64,000 nt of DNA from Delphinus delphis (taxonomy: Eukaryota; Chordata; Mammalia; Artiodactyla; Delphinidae), in the NCBI RefSeq assembly GCF_949987515.2, contig NC_082703.1, positions 14,284,680 to 14,348,679 on the forward strand, read 5' to 3'. The position numbers and the translations under genes are program-made. Below are positions 60,607 to 64,000 of the stretch, piece after piece (within the stretch, counting starts at the first letter, position 1; each line of letters opens with the position of its first letter). A model generated the notes under the pieces. That model was given only the letters and a program-made list of their open reading frames with translations, was not told where the DNA came from and made no database searches.

Positions 60607-62595
60607 ATTTAACCTTTTTTGAACCAGGTTTTTAAAATATATTTTAAAGAAATATATTTAATATTGTGATCCAACACACATACACACACGAAACAAAAAT
60701 TCCACAAAACAAGGTTTCACAAATCCTCACTCTATATTTTCATATTTTTTTCTCGTCTGTTCTTATTAAAATAAACTGCTAGTCGGTAAACTGCCTTGGC
60801 TCATGAAATTGACCTGGCCATTCATTCACTACGAGTCATTTGAAAATCATTGTTCCCTTTGCATCTGGCACTGCGCATTTTTCTTTCTTTTAATGCTTCA
60901 CTGTTATACTAAATAATTATGTGTATGTGTGCGTATGTGTATCTGTATATACTCACACATACACACATTTATGTACTTCTTAGTTTCATCTATTTATATA
61001 CATTTCATCTAGTGTTTTTCTGCACCAGCTCAGCAGCTATGGTGCTGGAATTTCTCCCTTGGCAGCTTTCTGAGCCTGAAAACCAAGAGACTCCAGGGGC
61101 CACTTTGAAGAGGGCAGCGTAGTTGGATTGCCATAGATCTGGCTTTTTTCCTAGACTGAGGACTTGTCGTTATTCACAGCTTCATATCTTGGCTTCATCT
61201 GCAAAAGCCATTATTGATGGATTTGATGAGGATAAAAATATTTCATGAAACTTTCTATGATTATATTTTGCCAGAGGGTAAAATAAAGATAATATACTGC
61301 CGTAGCACTTCCAAAAGATTTGACATCCCCACGGTCCCTACAGTGACATTGAAATATAAAGAATACTATTAGTTGTAACATGGCCATCACGGTCACACTT
61401 AGGTGTAACAGCTTTAAAACGTCTTTTAATCTGGTTCTAAGGGTTGGAGGTGGGGAGACAGACATGTTTCTAGGGAGCACATTTCATGGGAGCGAACTTT
61501 CTCTAAACTTTTCTGTTAATGAACAAGGGATTCCAGTGCCTGTGAGGACCAGTACAGGGCTGCGCAATATTGAACACAGAGAATGATCGATACATTCTTG
61601 GCTGTAAGGTCATGTGCGTTAAATGAGGCAGTTCTGATGCCAAATCAATACTGTATTGTGTATTTCCTACAGCAGATATTGAGATATAGATCTGCCGTAG
61701 TGGGAGCAGGCATGTAATCAGGAAATATCAGTTCAGACAAATCTGGGTTACCACCAACAGGGAAAAGGGCTGGATTGATTGTGGTCTGTCCGGCTGCGTG
61801 GGGGAAATGTCAGGTCAGAGTGAATATTCATGTAGTCCTTGGAAAGAGGGAAAGAGAAATCAATAAGCTAAACCTTCCACTTAATAATGGAACCGTCTTC
61901 TCCACGGCGAGTTCTTTTTTCTTGAACTTGGTATTCCTGTCCCTGATGTATCGGTCGTGCTATCTTAGAGATGCAATCAAAGATTTCATAGAAAGCCTAA
62001 GGGCAGATTCATTCCATAGTTCTGGAATAAGGGTTATGTTAACATGGTTCCATCTAAACATTGCACTAGATGTCTGGTTAAAATTGACCTTAAGTCCAAG
62101 GAATAAGCTAGACCCTTTGAAGCTATGTCAAGAGGGTATCAGGCACAAAAGAAATCTCTTGTTTTTGGTCTGAATTTGCAATTCCCTTGTCCTGTGATCT
62201 TGCAAAACCTACCCAATCTCTGTGTATCTCTATACATTGGCTTGTATGATAATGTTCAGTTTTTCTTTGTAGAGATGTTACATAGAATGTAGTAGATGAC
62301 GTAAATGTTTTGGCAGACGGGGCCAGAATATGAAGGCAGTTCCTCCCAAATCATGATTTTGGTGCTTTTCTAAATTTAATAGACTCACTTCTCCTTAACC
62401 GTGCTTGAGAAATCTCCTGCCATTCACGTGCGTAAGGTTTCAGAAGAGTCCCTGTTCTCTCTTCCCCAAATTGTTTTTTTAAAACTTACTGGCACTGATC
62501 AGGCTTCAGGAGCATAGTAGGTTCATAATCCATCAGCTGGTTTTTGAATAGAAACCAAATTAATTACTTTTATCATTTGTTTCTACATTTTCCAG

Positions 62596-62753
62596 GCACC
62601 TTTTAAAAATGAACAAGAGCAGCTCTGATTTGGAGAAGGTGAGCCAGGGCTCTGCTGAGAGCCTCAGCCCATCCTTCAGGGGCGTCCACGTCAGCTTCAC
62701 CACGGGCTCCACGGACAGCCTGGCCTCCGACTCCAGGACCTGCAGTGATGGAG
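62596..62753 (+). CDS. PRAG1: PRAG1 third coding exon: residues 721-773 and first base of 774
   Basis: A strong acceptor (ttctacattttccag) precedes the exon, and the donor is GGAG|GTAACA. The first base completes the Arg codon left open by the previous exon. It then reads HLLKMNKSSSDLEKVSQ, SFRGVHVSFTTGSTDSL and ASDSRTCSDG, a strongly conserved PRAG1 segment rich in Ser that follows the six-proline run. The exon is 158 bases and ends in phase 1, leaving the first G of a Gly codon. The next exon, the dimerisation helices and the pseudokinase domain lie past the right edge. Mammalian PRAG1 is about 1,400 residues, so the window encodes roughly the first 55%. Confidence 0.93.
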
Positions 62754-63172
62754 GTAACAGACTTGACCTTGATGGAGAGGCTTAGATTCCCTGAGTCTGG
62801 AAGGCCAGCCTGGGTTAATTGCCTAGATTCGGAAGGGCCGAGCTAGACCTACTGTCTTGGTCCCACTTTCCCTGTGAAGTAGACTCTACCAAGGAGCAGC
62901 TGACATTTATTCCCTATTGAGTTTATGACAAGGCGCCTCATCCCATATCTCCCTCTCCAGTTACACACAGCGCATCCGCATGGCAGCAAGGTGGGAGGAG
63001 GCTGAAGTCGGAAGCATATCGAAAGACTCCTGATTCCTTGGGTAATGAGACATCTGTGTATAGGTCTGCGTTCCATTTCTGTCCTCAGGATTAGTTTGCA
63101 GGGGATTGGGTGCATGCCAACCACAAATTCCCCCTCCTCCACCCTCTGTCTCTCTCATTCTTTCATGGGCAC

Positions 63173-63203
63173 ACACACACACACACACATACACATACGC
63201 ACA
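63173..63203. repeat. short (AC)n microsatellite
   Basis: An AC run with ATAC interruptions in PRAG1 intron 4. Confidence 0.8.
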
Positions 63204-63342
63204 CACTTCCTTGGACACACAGCAGGCGTTTGCATAAGTGTGTGTTGAACTAAAGCATGCCGGCTTCATTAGACCACCATCCACCCCACTTTCTGGATTA
63301 AGCTCTAAGGCGTAATATGTGGCTAAGTCCTGACTGGGTGTA

Positions 63343-63527
63343 CAGTCGGCCCTTGGTATTCTCGGGCTCCAAATTCGCAGATTCAAAGGCCTTCCAACCT
63401 CTGTTGGTTCGGGTTCAGAGGGCCGACGGTACTCCGCCATTTTATATAAGGGACTTGAGCATCCACGGATTTTGGTAGCTGAGGCGATTCCTGGAACCAA
63501 TTCCCCGCACATAATGAAGGACGACTG
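63343..63527 (+). mobile_element. non-autonomous Tigger-type DNA transposon
   Basis: It starts cagtcggcccttggtattct and ends ggacgactg, giving inverted ends. TA flanks it at 63341-63342 and 63528-63529. The interior has ttatataagggacttgagca and gattcctggaaccaatt. Confidence 0.75.
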
Positions 63528-64000
63528 TATTCCTAAAAAAAAGAACTCTTGCTTTCCTGTGGTTGTGATGGGTACTGTTAACACCTTCACCCTTTACCAC
63601 TTGTGTGTGTGTGTCCTCTCCTGCTTTTCTCATCGACTTGCCCCAGCATGTTAGGTTCGGACGTGTGCTAGCATGACTGTCTTTCTCAGTCCTAAGGAAG
63701 TATTTCCTCTCCGTAGGCATTTTTGGAGTAGAGGGTTCCATTGTGAATTTACTGTCACCAACATTTTTCTATCTAAAAGATTAGCGCTGCTAAGACAAAA
63801 GCATATGTTGTACGTCAGCCTGTGGTGTGTTCTGATGGGAAACTTCTGACAGCTCTGACTTCAAAACAGGAAATATCTTAGCCTTGATTTGGGTGGGACG
63901 TGGCAAAAAAGGATTTTCTTTCTCTGCAGATTTTTCTGGGTTTCTATCTTTTTCCTTTTCCCATTCCATTGTGCAGAAATTCTACAAGGCACCTTATGCC

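Larger units (their letters stand above)
43529..62595 (+). other. PRAG1: PRAG1 intron 3 (19 kb)
   Basis: This phase-2 intron begins GTGAGT and ends CATTTTCCAG. It holds MIRs (44650-44845, 44950-45130, 54090-54325), L2-like DNA (48640-48770), two long CHR SINEs 0.5 kb apart (50941-51283, 51775-52089), a possible old LTR (about 52410-53100), further CHR SINEs (55068-55271, 56665-56952), a long (AC)n tract (59107-59184), an L1 fragment (59530-60080) and an hAT-like fragment (60404-60606). Stretches 45131-48639, 48771-50930, 53101-54050, 57061-59106 and 60620-62595 show no gene I can support. A possible cassette exon lies at 57473-57571. Confidence 0.85.
62754..64000 (+). other. PRAG1: PRAG1 intron 4 (left part)
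   Basis: The intron begins GTAACA and continues past the window edge. It contains a short (AC)n tract (63173-63203) and a non-autonomous Tigger-type transposon (63343-63527). No further exon of PRAG1 was recognised before 64000. Confidence 0.75.

Noticed and set aside
63000..63590. 209-codon minus-strand frame in PRAG1 intron 4
   Set aside because: It spans a Tigger transposon and an AC microsatellite and has no recognised domain.

Overview
The window is nuclear DNA from a mammal, most likely a cetacean. The lineage call rests on repeats. About a dozen tRNA-derived SINEs of the CHR type (CHR-1 and CHR-2 layouts, several close to full length with clear target-site duplications) and a young L1 3' end of the cetartiodactyl type are present. 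The BovB and Bov-A repeats expected in a ruminant were not seen. The SINE evidence points to the whale/hippo lineage; the species cannot be named from sequence alone.

Only one protein-coding gene can be supported: the 5' half of PRAG1 (PEAK1-related kinase-activating pseudokinase 1, also called Pragmin or SGK223), on the + strand. A GC-rich CpG island with GC boxes and no TATA box lies at about 34,560-35,440. It contains a probable non-coding first exon ending at the donor at 34,960/34,961. Coding exon A (39,252-39,671) holds the start codon at 39,342. Coding exon B (41,697-43,528) is one large exon of 1,832 bases. Coding exon C (62,596-62,753) follows a 19-kb intron. The three coding segments join in frame and give residues 1-773 plus one base of codon 774. 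The C-terminal dimerisation and pseudokinase part lies beyond the right edge. The visible half is the disordered scaffold arm: an N-terminal Cys-rich block, phosphotyrosine sites including a perfect EPIYA motif, Ser/Pro-rich stretches and a six-proline run.

Positions 1-34,500 are intergenic or far-upstream DNA. I found no gene there. It is filled by old L1, L2 and MIR fragments, LTRs, Tigger-type DNA transposons, CHR SINEs and microsatellites. The introns have the same composition. Intron 1 carries a long (CA)n(CT)n tract about 640 bp downstream of the predicted first donor.

No new defence, secretion or other multi-gene system is present, and none is claimed. The observations most worth a second look concern PRAG1 expression: an upstream AUG whose short frame overlaps the main start and ends just before Met14; a 99-base frame-preserving candidate cassette exon in the 19-kb intron; and a decoy 3' splice site before exon B that would bring in a stop codon. 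Protein-family statements come from general knowledge of PRAG1. Repeat family names come from recognition by eye, not from a library search.
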